Under the pieces are notes generated by a model, which saw only the letters and a list, made by a program, of their open reading frames with translations, made no database searches and was not told where the DNA came from. The position numbers and the translations under genes were made by a program. From contig CAZSSH010000003.1 in NCBI GenBank assembly GCA_964609825.1, positions 62,001 through 126,000 on the forward strand: DNA of 64,000 nucleotides, in the 5' to 3' direction. Of the stretch, positions 17,559 to 26,356 are shown piece by piece. Every line of letters starts with the position of its first letter. Positions within the stretch are counted from its first letter, which is position 1. Source of the stretch: CAZSSH01 sp964609825. GTDB taxonomy: Bacteria > Verrucomicrobiota > Lentisphaeria > Victivallales > Victivallaceae.

Positions 17559-18548
17559 ATGAAAAATATCATCCTTTTGGGCGACAGCATCACCCACGCC
17601 GGCCTCTACCCTTATTTGTTGCAGCAATACTCCCTCCTTTACTGCGGCGGCGAGTTTAACTTTATCAACTCCGGGGTGGCGGGCGGCCGCGCCAAAACTG
17701 CCAGATGGCGGCTGGCGGAGGATGTGTATGACCTCAAGCCCGATATGGTGGTGATCAACTTTGGGATGAATGACGTCGAGCGCGAGCACTACGACGGCAA
17801 CCCCACGCCCGAAAAAGAGGCCAAAAAAGCGGCGGCGCTTTTAGAGTACCAAAACGAAGTCACCGGCCTCATTTATGATTTGCAGGGCCATGATATCAAC
17901 GAGATCGTCTTATGCACCCCGCCCCCCTTTGACGAGTACAACGACTCCAAGCTGCCCAACCTCCCGGGGTGCAACGAAGAGGGGTTGAGCAACTGCGCCA
18001 AAATCATCCGCGAAATCGCCGCGCGCTTTGAGCTCCCTGTGATCGATTTGCACAGCGCCATGACACAGACGGTCAAACATCAGAGCATCAGCGAGGACCG
18101 CGTCCACCCGCTTAACTTCGGCCACTATCTGATTGCGGCCATCGTCTTAAAAGCGTTGCAGCTCCCGGCGGCCGACTACGGCAAGAGTTTCAGCATCAAC
18201 AACGACTTTGCCAAAGCGCAAGCCCTGGCCGACGTCAAAACCGAGCTCAACCCCTTTGGCGACAAAGCGGCGGATACGGCATTGGAGGAAAAAATCAAGC
18301 GCCTCCAGCAAGCCGAGCTCTTGCTCCGCAATCAGGCCTTTGTCAAAGAAATGATGGCATGGGACAAGGTGACGCTCTTCGGCGACGACCGCGACTTTGC
18401 CGCGATCGACGCCAAAGTCGAGAGCACCAAGCCCTATCCGTATTATGATTATATCTTCTCTGTCTGCAAAGAATACAAGCAATATTGCACCAAACGCGCC
18501 GAATTGGCCGCCAAGGCCAAGCAGATCAGAGATGAGCTGATGAAGTAA
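17559..18548 (+). CDS. SGNH/GDSL hydrolase
   Basis: The protein has 329 aa from the ATG at 17559, which has AGGA six bases upstream; the frame is open further upstream but that part has no family similarity. Catalytic blocks are GDSIT (S10), the N-containing block NFGMND (67-72), and D180 with H183 in DRVHP. This family covers lipases, esterases and carbohydrate acetyl-esterases; no signal peptide is present, so it acts in the cytoplasm. The last 100 residues are a charged helical extension. It is divergent from the amidase. Confidence 0.88.
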   Translation: MKNIILLGDSITHAGLYPYLLQQYSLLYCGGEFNFINSGVAGGRAKTARWRLAEDVYDLKPDMVVINFGMNDVEREHYDGNPTPEKEAKKAAALLEYQNEVTGLIYDLQGHDINEIVLCTPPPFDEYNDSKLPNLPGCNEEGLSNCAKIIREIAARFELPVIDLHSAMTQTVKHQSISEDRVHPLNFGHYLIAAIVLKALQLPAADYGKSFSINNDFAKAQALADVKTELNPFGDKAADTALEEKIKRLQQAELLLRNQAFVKEMMAWDKVTLFGDDRDFAAIDAKVESTKPYPYYDYIFSVCKEYKQYCTKRAELAAKAKQIRDELMK

Positions 18549-18567
18549 GGTGGCGATTGAGGCCGTC

Positions 18568-18695
18568 CGCGCAACAATTTTCCTCACGAATTAATAGCGC
18601 GGTCAGCGCCGCGAGGCACTCCGCGCAACAATGGCTACGCGGAAAACGTCTCGCGCAACAACATCTCCTCGCACCAATAGCGCGGTCAGCGCCGC
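18568..18695 (+). repeat. Intergenic direct repeats in the gene-free 18549-19032 stretch
   Basis: AATAGCGCGGTCAGCGCCGC occurs twice, at 18593-18612 and 18676-18695. CGCGCAACAA occurs three times, at 18568, 18622 and 18652. The unit spacing is about 83-84 bp, so this is an imperfect tandem duplication with a degenerate middle. The following bases to about 18810 continue in the same GC-rich, CGNN-rich style and repeat GCCGTCCGCG near 18564 and 18802. A small hairpin (GCCGGG 18927-18932, CCCGGC 18942-18947) lies further on. I see no gene in the 484 bp. Confidence 0.75.
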
Positions 18696-19032
18696 TCGCG
18701 AATGTGAGAGAATCGCCGAGCGAATGCGATGGCGACAAGGAGAGAAACGACGCAGTCGAACGTAGTCGAGCGAAGGCTCCACCGCCGTAGCGGGCGCGAA
18801 GCCGTCCGCGTTGAGGTGGCGTGACGGGGCAGCGAAGCCTGCTCCGGCCGGCTATGGGCAGAAGTCAATCACGTGGGCGTGGCCGACAAATATTATCTGT
18901 ACCAGCGGCCAGTTAAACGTGAGTTCGCCGGGTCTTTCCCTCCCGGCCAAGCAACATTGGTTATGCTCTACCGGACAAAGTTTCTTACTCCCCACCCGGG
19001 CGAGTCAGTGCCACTGGTATTAAAACAGTCCC

Positions 19033-20565
19033 CTAACCCATCTTGCTGACGATTTCGACAAAGGCGTCCTCCAAGGTCGGCTCGGGGCGGCCGGGGGTGG
19101 CGGCGATTTGGCGCAATTCGGCGGGGGTACCGCCGGCAGCGGCTTTGCCGTCGACCATAATGATGATCCGGTCGCACATCTCGGCTTCGTCCAAAAAGTG
19201 GGTGGTGATGATGACCGACACCCCTTTGTCGGCCAAGTTGGCGATGCGCTGCCAAAATTCGCGGCGGGTCAAGGGGTCGGCGCCGCTGGTGGCCTCGTCG
19301 AGAAACAAGATATCCGGCTCGTGCAAGAGTGCGCACGCCATACTCAAGCGCTGCTTGAAGCCCTGCGGCAATTTGCCGGTGACGCTGTCGGCGTAGGGGG
19401 TCAATAAAAATTCGCGCAACGCCCAGTCGATCCTTTTTTTGAGCTTTTTGCCGTAGAGCCCGTAAGCGCCGCCGAAAAACCGCAGATTGTCGGAGACGCT
19501 CAAGTCGGAGTACAGTGAAAACTTTTGCGCCACAAAGCCGATGCGTTCGCGGGCACGCTCAGGGGATTTGCGTAAATCGCACCCCGCCGCCTCCAAAACC
19601 CCGGTGTCCGGGGCCAAAAGCCCGCACATCATCCGAAACGTAGTTGTTTTGCCCGCCCCGTTGGCCCCCAAAAGGCCAAAGATTTCGCCTTTTTTGACCG
19701 TAAAACTGATATCGTCAACGGCGGTAAAATTGCCGAAGCGTTTGGTCAAGTGCTCAATTTTGATCATGGTTTTGCGGTCGCACTCCGGCGGCGTCCGTGA
19801 CAAAGGCGGCAAGGTCCGGTGATACAAGGCAATGTTGTAACCGTCCTCAAATTTGGGATTTTCGCCCCCCGCCAGAGCGGCAACTTGCCCCACCGTCGAG
19901 TCGGCGATGAGTTTGCCCTCAAACAAAATTAAAATCTGGTCGCAGTGGTAGGCATCTTCCAAGTACGCGGTGCTGACCAAAACGGTCATCTCGTTTTGCT
20001 GCGCCATCGATTTAAGCATCACCCAGATTTCGCGGCGGGAAATCACATCCACGCCAACCGTCGGCTCGTCGAGCAAAAGCAATTTTGGCTCCGACAAAAG
20101 GCATGCCACCAAGGCGAGTTTCTGCTTCATCCCGCCGGAGAGTTTGCCCGCCATGCGGTCCTCAAAGGGGTCGAGCTTGGCAAATTGCAAAAGCGAGGCC
20201 ATCCGGCTGCGGATCTGATCGCGGGTAAGACCGTACAGTTTGCCGTAAAGCTGCAAGTTTTCGGCCACGGTCAAATCCTCGTAGAGGGCGAATTTTTGCG
20301 GCATGTAGCCGATGCGGCTCTGGATCTCGTCGGCTTGTCTGACCACATCATACCCGAGCACATGCGCCGTGCCGCGGCTCGGGTGCAATAGCCCCGAGAG
20401 CATCCGCAAAAGTGTCGTCTTGCCCGCGCCGTCCGGCCCCAAAAGGCCGACGATTTTGCCGGGCGCAATGCCGAACGACACCTCGTGCAAGGCCTCGGTG
20501 CGGGCGTGGACGCCGACAAAGGTTTTGCCGAGGTCGTCACAGCATAGGACACTGCAATCAGTCAT
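19033..20565 (-). CDS. Fused double ABC ATPase, YbhF-like efflux component
   Basis: The protein has 510 aa with two complete nucleotide-binding domains. Domain 1 has Walker A GPDGAGKTT (43-51), signature LSGGMKQ and Walker B LLLLDEPTVGVD. Domain 2 (from about 263) has GANGAGKTT, a degenerate signature LPQGFKQ and LFLDEATSGAD. The degenerate second signature and the domain order match YbhF of the YbhFGSR exporter. The start lies 9 nt after the stop of the membrane-fusion protein gene. The two permease genes expected next (ybhS, ybhR types) are absent; a repeat-rich gene-free stretch follows. Confidence 0.9.
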   Translation of the reverse strand: MTDCSVLCCDDLGKTFVGVHARTEALHEVSFGIAPGKIVGLLGPDGAGKTTLLRMLSGLLHPSRGTAHVLGYDVVRQADEIQSRIGYMPQKFALYEDLTVAENLQLYGKLYGLTRDQIRSRMASLLQFAKLDPFEDRMAGKLSGGMKQKLALVACLLSEPKLLLLDEPTVGVDVISRREIWVMLKSMAQQNEMTVLVSTAYLEDAYHCDQILILFEGKLIADSTVGQVAALAGGENPKFEDGYNIALYHRTLPPLSRTPPECDRKTMIKIEHLTKRFGNFTAVDDISFTVKKGEIFGLLGANGAGKTTTFRMMCGLLAPDTGVLEAAGCDLRKSPERARERIGFVAQKFSLYSDLSVSDNLRFFGGAYGLYGKKLKKRIDWALREFLLTPYADSVTGKLPQGFKQRLSMACALLHEPDILFLDEATSGADPLTRREFWQRIANLADKGVSVIITTHFLDEAEMCDRIIIMVDGKAAAGGTPAELRQIAATPGRPEPTLEDAFVEIVSKMG

Positions 20566-20574
20566 GTCACCCCC

Positions 20575-21558
20575 TTATTGGCGCTCCAGCTCCACGGTGG
20601 CGGGAGAACCGAGTTTCAAGAGATTTTGCGGATCCTTAAGCATGATTCTCACTTCATACATGAGGGAGGTCCTGAGCTCGGTGGTTTCGATGTTTTTGGG
20701 CGTGAATTCAGCGCTGGGGGAGATGTACCCGACCCAACCCTCAAAAGGTTCACTCCGGCCGTCCACCGTTACTTTGGCCGGAGCGCCCTCCTTGACTTGC
20801 ACCAGCATCGGCTCACTCAAATAAGCACGCACCCACTTGGGGTTGACCAAAGCGATGGAAAACACGGGCGTACTCGGCAACGCCATTTCGCCCACCTCCA
20901 GCAACCGTTTGCGGACAATGCCGTCGCGCGGAGCATAGAGTTTGGTATCGGCCAATTGCTGCTGGGCGACGGCGAGCTGGACCTTGGCCTCCTCGACTTG
21001 CGCGGCGGCGGCGGCGATGTCCTCGTCACGCGAACCGGCCAAGAGCTCATTGAGACGGCTTCGCGATGCCTCCAGTGCGGCCTTGTCGGAGAGATATTTG
21101 GCCTTGGCGCTGTCGGCCAATTGCTGCGAAGAGGCCGAATTTTTAATGAGCTCCTGATAGCGCGAGTGGTCGGTTTTGGAGTACTCAAGGGCGGCCTCGG
21201 CGGCGGTCAACTCGGCCTTGGCGACATCGATCTCCTCTTTGCGCGGACCATTTTTAGCCTTAAGGTAATTTTGGTTGCTTGCCTCCAAGGCGGCCTTGGC
21301 GCTGTCAACGGTATTTTGGATGCGCACCGTGTCCAAGGTGGCCAGCAATTCGCCGGTCTTGACCTCGGCCCCCTCCTCGACCAAAATATCCTTGATGCGC
21401 TCGGAGATGATAAAGGCCAAATTGATGCTCCGGTCCTCAATATTGCCGTAAAGAATCAGCTTGGAAGCAAGGTTGCTTTTGAGCTTAAATTGATAGATAT
21501 AACCGCCCCCGGCGGCCACTCCCGCCAAGAGCAAAATGACAAACAGTATTTTTTTCAT
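20575..21558 (-). CDS. HlyD-type membrane fusion protein, YbhG-like
   Basis: The protein has 327 aa. A single N-terminal anchor (about 3-22) is followed by a lipoyl-type half (ISERIKDILVEEGAEVKTGELLATLD) and long coiled coil (about 85-215, rich in Ala, Lys and Glu). The second lipoyl half (LYAPRDGIVRKRLLEVGEMA) and a beta-barrel end follow. This is the periplasmic adaptor of an ABC or tripartite exporter. It is first gene of a two-gene operon with the double ABC ATPase. Confidence 0.9.
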   Translation of the reverse strand: MKKILFVILLLAGVAAGGGYIYQFKLKSNLASKLILYGNIEDRSINLAFIISERIKDILVEEGAEVKTGELLATLDTVRIQNTVDSAKAALEASNQNYLKAKNGPRKEEIDVAKAELTAAEAALEYSKTDHSRYQELIKNSASSQQLADSAKAKYLSDKAALEASRSRLNELLAGSRDEDIAAAAAQVEEAKVQLAVAQQQLADTKLYAPRDGIVRKRLLEVGEMALPSTPVFSIALVNPKWVRAYLSEPMLVQVKEGAPAKVTVDGRSEPFEGWVGYISPSAEFTPKNIETTELRTSLMYEVRIMLKDPQNLLKLGSPATVELERQ

Positions 21559-21620
21559 AAACGTTGTTCCAAATGCTTTGCTTGTACTGTATCACGCTTT
21601 GCCCTTACATGCAAACAAAT

Positions 21621-22454
21621 TCAGCGTTTTTTGCGGAAATCTCCGGGGGAAACCAGATATTTCTTTTTAAACGCGCGGCAAAAGTAGCTCGCATTGGAGA
21701 AGCCGGACGCCAGCGCGATTTCTTTCATATTCAACGTGCTGTTTTGCAGCAGATTAACTGCTTTCTCCAGTTGCAGCTGCAACAAATACACCCCCGGCGA
21801 CACCGCAAAAGCGCGGGTGAACTCGCGGTTAAAGTGCCCGTAGCTCATATTTGCCGCCTGTGCGAGATCCCCCGCCTGCAAATTGTCGGCAAAGTGCTCC
21901 AACGCGTATTTGCGGGCGCTGCGCAGCTGCTCGGGGACGCCTCCGCCGCCCAGCCGGGCCTTGTCCGCCAACGTCATCACAAAGGAGTAAGCCAGAGTTG
22001 ACAGCGCGGCAAAGTGTTCCTCTTTTTGCGTTAAAATCGCATCGGCAACGGTCAAAAGCTCCTCATCGCGGTAAATCTCCGAGGCCATGCCGCACTCATG
22101 GATCACCTCCTCGCCGATGCGCAAACACTCCGATCCGCGAAAAATTATAAATATAAACTCCCAATCATCTTCGCCCGGGGCCACCTTATAGCAATGGTCG
22201 CCGGGGATTTTTAAAAGCATCGCGTCCCCTGCCTTGAGGACATGGGTTTCGCCGGGCCCGGTCAGGAGTCCCGCGCCGGCAAGCGTATATTGCCACAACA
22301 AAAAGTCCTGACTGCCGCGTTTGAGCCCGTGCCAGAGGTAACGCCCCGGCAAAGCGCGCTCATACCCGGCCATGCTGACGCGGGCGTTGAGCCGGATCCC
22401 GGCATGGCCGTAGTGATAATGACGAACAAAATGTTGATCCGGTATTTTTAGCAT
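21621..22454 (-). CDS. AraC-family regulator, divergent to the GH4-araBDA operon
   Basis: The protein has 277 aa. Residues 1-150 form a cupin-type sensing domain with the sugar-sensor-like stretch HVLKAGDAMLLKIPGDHCYK. Residues about 178-277 are the AraC DNA-binding domain (LAQAANMSYGHFNREFTRAF; IALASGFSNASYFCRAFKKKY). It is divergent from the GH4 and arabinose genes and probably controls them. A possible promoter, TTGTCA (22492-22487), 17 nt and AAAAAT (22469-22464), would give a leader of only a few bases. Confidence 0.9.
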   Translation of the reverse strand: MLKIPDQHFVRHYHYGHAGIRLNARVSMAGYERALPGRYLWHGLKRGSQDFLLWQYTLAGAGLLTGPGETHVLKAGDAMLLKIPGDHCYKVAPGEDDWEFIFIIFRGSECLRIGEEVIHECGMASEIYRDEELLTVADAILTQKEEHFAALSTLAYSFVMTLADKARLGGGGVPEQLRSARKYALEHFADNLQAGDLAQAANMSYGHFNREFTRAFAVSPGVYLLQLQLEKAVNLLQNSTLNMKEIALASGFSNASYFCRAFKKKYLVSPGDFRKKR

Positions 22455-22485
22455 AAAATGAAAATTTTTCGATATTTTTTTATCA

Positions 22486-22518
22486 TTGACAAATGTTACT
22501 TTCTGCTTATATTATAAT
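22486..22518 (+). promoter_or_regulatory. Promoter of the GH4-araBDA operon
   Basis: TTGACA (22486-22491) is followed by TATATTATAAT (22508-22518), with TATATT at a 16-nt spacer. The opposite strand reads TTGTCA over the same bases, giving the same overlapping divergent -35 arrangement as at 3729. A ribosome site AAGGGG precedes the GH4 ATG at 22557. Confidence 0.7.
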
Positions 22519-22556
22519 ACAACAATATTATTTTTCAATAAAAAAGGGGTTACAAA

Positions 22557-24068
22557 ATGAAAAAAAGAATCAAAATCGCCTTTATCGGCGCCGGCAGTTT
22601 GGGCTTTACCCGCCGTCTGGTGCAAGACTTGCTGTACGTCCCCGAGTTTCGCGACACCGTTGACTTTGCCTTGCATGACATCAATGAGCACAATCTCTCG
22701 ATGGTGCATCAGATCATTGAGCGCGACATCACGGCCAATCATTTGGGCTCGACGGTAAAAAGTTATCTCTCCCGCCGAGAAGCGCTGACCGGGGCCGATT
22801 ACGTGGTTTGCTGCGTCCGCATCGGCGGACTGGAGGCGTTTCAACTCGATATCGAGATCCCGCTCAACTACGGCATCGATCAGTGCGTCGGCGACACGCT
22901 CGCCCCCGGCGGCATCATGTACGGCCAGCGGACGATTCACGCCATGCTCGAGTTTTGCCGCGACATCAAACAATATGCCAAACCGGGCGCACTTTTGCTC
23001 AATTACTCCAACCCCAATGCGATGAATACCTGGGCCTGCAATCAGTACGGCCAGGTCCCCACCGTCGGACTGTGCCACGGCGTCCAGCACGGCGCCAAGC
23101 AGATCGCCGACGCCCTTAATGTTGACATGTCTCGAATCGATTACAAATGCGTCGGGATCAATCACCAGACCTGGTACGTCGAGGTGCGGCGCGACGGCGA
23201 ATTGGTGAGCCAACAGGATATTTACGAGGCCATGCGCCGCCACCCGGAAATATCCAGGCACGAAAAAGTCCGCTTGGATATGTTTCTGCGCTTTGGCTAT
23301 TACTCCACCGAGTCCAACGGCCACTTGTCGGAGTATGTCCCGTGGTACCGCAAGCGTCAGGATGAAATCAAGCGCTGGATCGACTTCGAGAGCTGGATTC
23401 ACGGCGAAACCGGCGGCTATTTGCGCGTCTGCACCGAGGAGCGCAACTGGTTTGAGTATGAATTCCCGGAGCTTTTAAAAGAGCCGCCGTGTAAATTTGA
23501 AGACCGCTCGCACGAGCACGGGTCGTTTATCATTGAGTCCCTGGAAACGGGCCGCGTCTACCGCGGGCACTTTAATGTCGTCAACCAAAAATACATCACC
23601 AATCTCCCAGACGGCTGCGTGGTCGAGCTCCCCGGCTATGTTGACCGCAACGGGATCAATATCCCCGTCTACGGCGACTTGCCGTTGGCCTGCGCCGCGA
23701 CGTGCTCGGCCAGTGTCCGGGTCCAGCAAATGGCGGTCGAGGCGGCGGTGCATGGCGACACTTTGTTGCTCAAGCAAGCGATGCTCCACGACCCGTTGAC
23801 CGCCGCCGTCTGCAACCCGGAGGAAATCTGGCAGATGGCCGATGACATGCTCCTTGCCCAAGCCGAGTGGCTGCCCCAATACGCCTGTGCCGTTGCCGAG
23901 CTCAAACGCAATCCGCCCCAACGCATTGTGTCGCCAATGGCATTGAATAATCCCGTTAACCGCCTTGAAATCCGGCCGACTGATGTTATAGTAAAACTCA
24001 AGCAAGAAGAAAAGCAAAAACAAGCGCAAGCCAGTCACAAAGAGTACAACCCCGACAAGCGCGTCTAA
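22557..24068 (+). CDS. GH4 family glycosidase (alpha-galactosidase/alpha-glucosidase type)
   Basis: The protein has 503 aa. GH4 enzymes use NAD+ and Mn2+ for a redox-assisted hydrolysis of glycosides in the cytoplasm. The NAD motif GAGSLG is at 11-16. NYSNPNAMNTWA is family-typical, and the metal ligands are expected at C173-H174 (GLCHGVQHG) and H203 (CVGINH). The CHGVQHG form is closest to the alpha-galactosidase-like branch, but the exact substrate cannot be set. It heads an operon with the L-arabinose genes, 16 nt upstream of the kinase. Confidence 0.9.
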   Translation: MKKRIKIAFIGAGSLGFTRRLVQDLLYVPEFRDTVDFALHDINEHNLSMVHQIIERDITANHLGSTVKSYLSRREALTGADYVVCCVRIGGLEAFQLDIEIPLNYGIDQCVGDTLAPGGIMYGQRTIHAMLEFCRDIKQYAKPGALLLNYSNPNAMNTWACNQYGQVPTVGLCHGVQHGAKQIADALNVDMSRIDYKCVGINHQTWYVEVRRDGELVSQQDIYEAMRRHPEISRHEKVRLDMFLRFGYYSTESNGHLSEYVPWYRKRQDEIKRWIDFESWIHGETGGYLRVCTEERNWFEYEFPELLKEPPCKFEDRSHEHGSFIIESLETGRVYRGHFNVVNQKYITNLPDGCVVELPGYVDRNGINIPVYGDLPLACAATCSASVRVQQMAVEAAVHGDTLLLKQAMLHDPLTAAVCNPEEIWQMADDMLLAQAEWLPQYACAVAELKRNPPQRIVSPMALNNPVNRLEIRPTDVIVKLKQEEKQKQAQASHKEYNPDKRV

Positions 24069-24084
24069 CTTGGAGAGCATTACT

Positions 24085-25668
24085 ATGTCAAAATTGGTCA
24101 TCGGTTTGGATTTCGGCTCGGACAGCGTCCGCGGAATTTTGGTGGACACTGCCAACGGCAACGAGCTCGCGAACGCCGTTTATGCTTACCAGCAATGGAA
24201 AGAAGGGCGCTACAGCGACCCCGCCAAGAGCCAGTTCCGCCAGCACCCCGCCGATTATCTGACCGGCATCGAAACCGTCATCAAAGCGATATTGGTCGGA
24301 CAAAACGCAGCGGACGTGGTCGGGATCGGGGTTGATACCACCGGCTCGACCCCCTGCGCGGTCGATCAAGCCGGGATGCCATTGGCGCTCACTCCCGCCT
24401 TTGCCGCCGACCCGGACGCGATGTTCATTTTGTGGAAAGATCACACTGCCATCAAGGAAGCCGCCGAAATCACCCGCGCGGCCAAACAGGCCAAGCTGGA
24501 CTATACCCGTTTCGAGGGCGGCGTTTACTCAAGCGAGTGGTTTTGGTCCAAAGTGCTGCACATTTTGCGCACCAACGACCAAGTCCGCGCCGCCGCCTTC
24601 TCGTGGGTCGAGCACTGCGACTGGGTCACCGCCGAGCTCGCGGGCGATACCAATCCTCTGACGCTCAAACGCAGCCGTTGCGCCGCCGGGCACAAAGCGA
24701 TGTGGCACCCGAGCTGGGGCGGACTACCCCCCGAGGAGTTTTTGACCGGTATCGATCCTTTGCTCAAAGGGTTGCGCGCAAGATTATACACCGACACCTT
24801 TACCGCCGACATCCCCGTCGGCACGTTGAGTCAAAAATGGGCCGACAAACTCGGGCTCTCGACCAAAGTCGTGATCTCGGGCGGCGCTTTTGATTGCCAC
24901 ATGGGCGCAGTCGGAGCGGGCATCGAGCCCGGGCAGATGGTCAAAGTCGTCGGCACCTCGACTTGCGACATCATTGTCGCGCCTGAAGTCGGGCACTGCG
25001 TCAAAGGGATTTGCGGGCAAGTCGACGGCTCGGTGCTCCCCGGCTATACCGGGTTGGAAGCGGGACAAAGCGCCTTCGGCGATATTTATGCGTGGTTTAA
25101 GCGCTTTTTGAGTTATGCCGGGGAAGTCAATCTGGCCAAACTCGAGGCCGAAGCGGCGGCGCTGCCGATTGCGGACGTGCTGGCGCTGGACTGGATGAAC
25201 GGGCGCCGGACGCCCGACGCCAATCAATATCTCGCGGGGGCGATTTTTAACCTCAATTTGGGCACCACCGCCCCGATGGTCTTTCGCGCTTTGGCCGAGA
25301 GCACGGTCTTCGGCTCACGGCGCATTGCCGAACATTTCCAAAAGGAATACATCACCATCGACCGTGTATTGGCCATCGGCGGCATCGCCAAAAAATCCAA
25401 ATTTGTGATGCAGCTTTGCGCCGATATTATGAAAATGCCGATCCAAGTCGCCAAATCCGAGCAGGCGTGCGCCCTCGGAGCCGCCATCTTTGCCGCCGCC
25501 GCTGCCAAGGTTTACCCGGATACCGCGACCGCGGTCAAACACATGCGCTCCGGCGTCGATGCCGTCTACACCCCCGACCCGGTCAAGAGCGCCCGTTACG
25601 ATCAACTTTATCAAAAATATCTTGCCTGCGCCGACATGGTGGAAAAGGAGACAATGAAGCATGTATAA
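24085..25668 (+). CDS. araB: Ribulokinase
   Basis: The protein has 527 aa of the FGGY kinase family. It starts at the ATG at 24085 (GGAGAG upstream) with MSKLVIGLDFGSDSVRGILVD, then VGIGVDTTGSTPCAVD, LWKDHTA, EHCDWVTAELAG and the C-terminal ALGAAIFAAAAAKVY, all typical for AraB. It phosphorylates L-ribulose to L-ribulose 5-phosphate. Its stop overlaps the araD start, and araD overlaps araA, so the three are tightly coupled. Confidence 0.93.
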   Translation: MSKLVIGLDFGSDSVRGILVDTANGNELANAVYAYQQWKEGRYSDPAKSQFRQHPADYLTGIETVIKAILVGQNAADVVGIGVDTTGSTPCAVDQAGMPLALTPAFAADPDAMFILWKDHTAIKEAAEITRAAKQAKLDYTRFEGGVYSSEWFWSKVLHILRTNDQVRAAAFSWVEHCDWVTAELAGDTNPLTLKRSRCAAGHKAMWHPSWGGLPPEEFLTGIDPLLKGLRARLYTDTFTADIPVGTLSQKWADKLGLSTKVVISGGAFDCHMGAVGAGIEPGQMVKVVGTSTCDIIVAPEVGHCVKGICGQVDGSVLPGYTGLEAGQSAFGDIYAWFKRFLSYAGEVNLAKLEAEAAALPIADVLALDWMNGRRTPDANQYLAGAIFNLNLGTTAPMVFRALAESTVFGSRRIAEHFQKEYITIDRVLAIGGIAKKSKFVMQLCADIMKMPIQVAKSEQACALGAAIFAAAAAKVYPDTATAVKHMRSGVDAVYTPDPVKSARYDQLYQKYLACADMVEKETMKHV

Positions 25669-26356
25669 AAATATCAAAGAGGAGTGCTACGAGGCCAATT
25701 GCAAACTTCCCGAGCTCGGCTTGGTCATTTACACATTTGGCAACGTAAGCTGCTATGACCCGGTGGAAAAAGTATTTGCGATCAAGCCCTCCGGCGTCGA
25801 CATGAAACGCCTGACCCCTGCCGACATGGTGGTCGTCGACCTTAACAGTCGTGTCATCGAGGGGCGTTTGCGCCCGTCGAGTGACACCGACACCCACGCG
25901 GCACTGTACCGCGCGTTTTCCGACTTGCGGAGCATCACTCACACCCACTCGTGCTACGCCACCAGCTGGGCGCAAAGTCTGCTCCCGGTGCCGGTCTACG
26001 GCACCACCCACGCCGACCACCTGCCCTACGCGATCCCCTGCACCGAGCTGATGGCCGACGACCGGATCAAAAACAATTACGAGACCGAGACCGCCTTGCA
26101 GATCATCGAGTGCTTTAAACGGCAAGAGCTCGATTATCACGATGTCCCGATGGTGCTGGTGGGCGGGCACGGCCCTTTCACCTGGGGGGAATCGGCCGCC
26201 AAAGCATTGTATCACGCCCGGATTTTGGAGGAATTGTGCAAAATGGCGATATTCACCCGCCTGATCAACCCCGGCATCGCCTCCTTAAAAACCAGCCTGA
26301 TCGACAAACATTATCAACGCAAACACGGGAAAGACGCCTATTATGGACAAAAATAA
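25661..26356 (+). CDS. araD: L-ribulose-5-phosphate 4-epimerase
   Basis: The protein has 231 aa, the usual length. It has the class II aldolase-like fold: TFGNVSCYD (substrate loop), KPSGVDMKRL, and zinc ligands in THTHSCYATSW and the later HADHLPYAIPCT region. It converts L-ribulose 5-phosphate to D-xylulose 5-phosphate. The start overlaps the araB stop by 8 nt and the end overlaps araA by 14 nt. Confidence 0.95.
   Translation: MYKNIKEECYEANCKLPELGLVIYTFGNVSCYDPVEKVFAIKPSGVDMKRLTPADMVVVDLNSRVIEGRLRPSSDTDTHAALYRAFSDLRSITHTHSCYATSWAQSLLPVPVYGTTHADHLPYAIPCTELMADDRIKNNYETETALQIIECFKRQELDYHDVPMVLVGGHGPFTWGESAAKALYHARILEELCKMAIFTRLINPGIASLKTSLIDKHYQRKHGKDAYYGQK

Noticed and set aside
18568..18695. 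Direct repeats as a CRISPR array
   Set aside because: Only two to three copies of unequal units, no regular spacers and no cas genes.
18557..18790. 77-aa frame in the repeat-rich gap
   Set aside because: It is made of the repeats themselves, has no ribosome site and has odd Ser/Ala/Arg composition.
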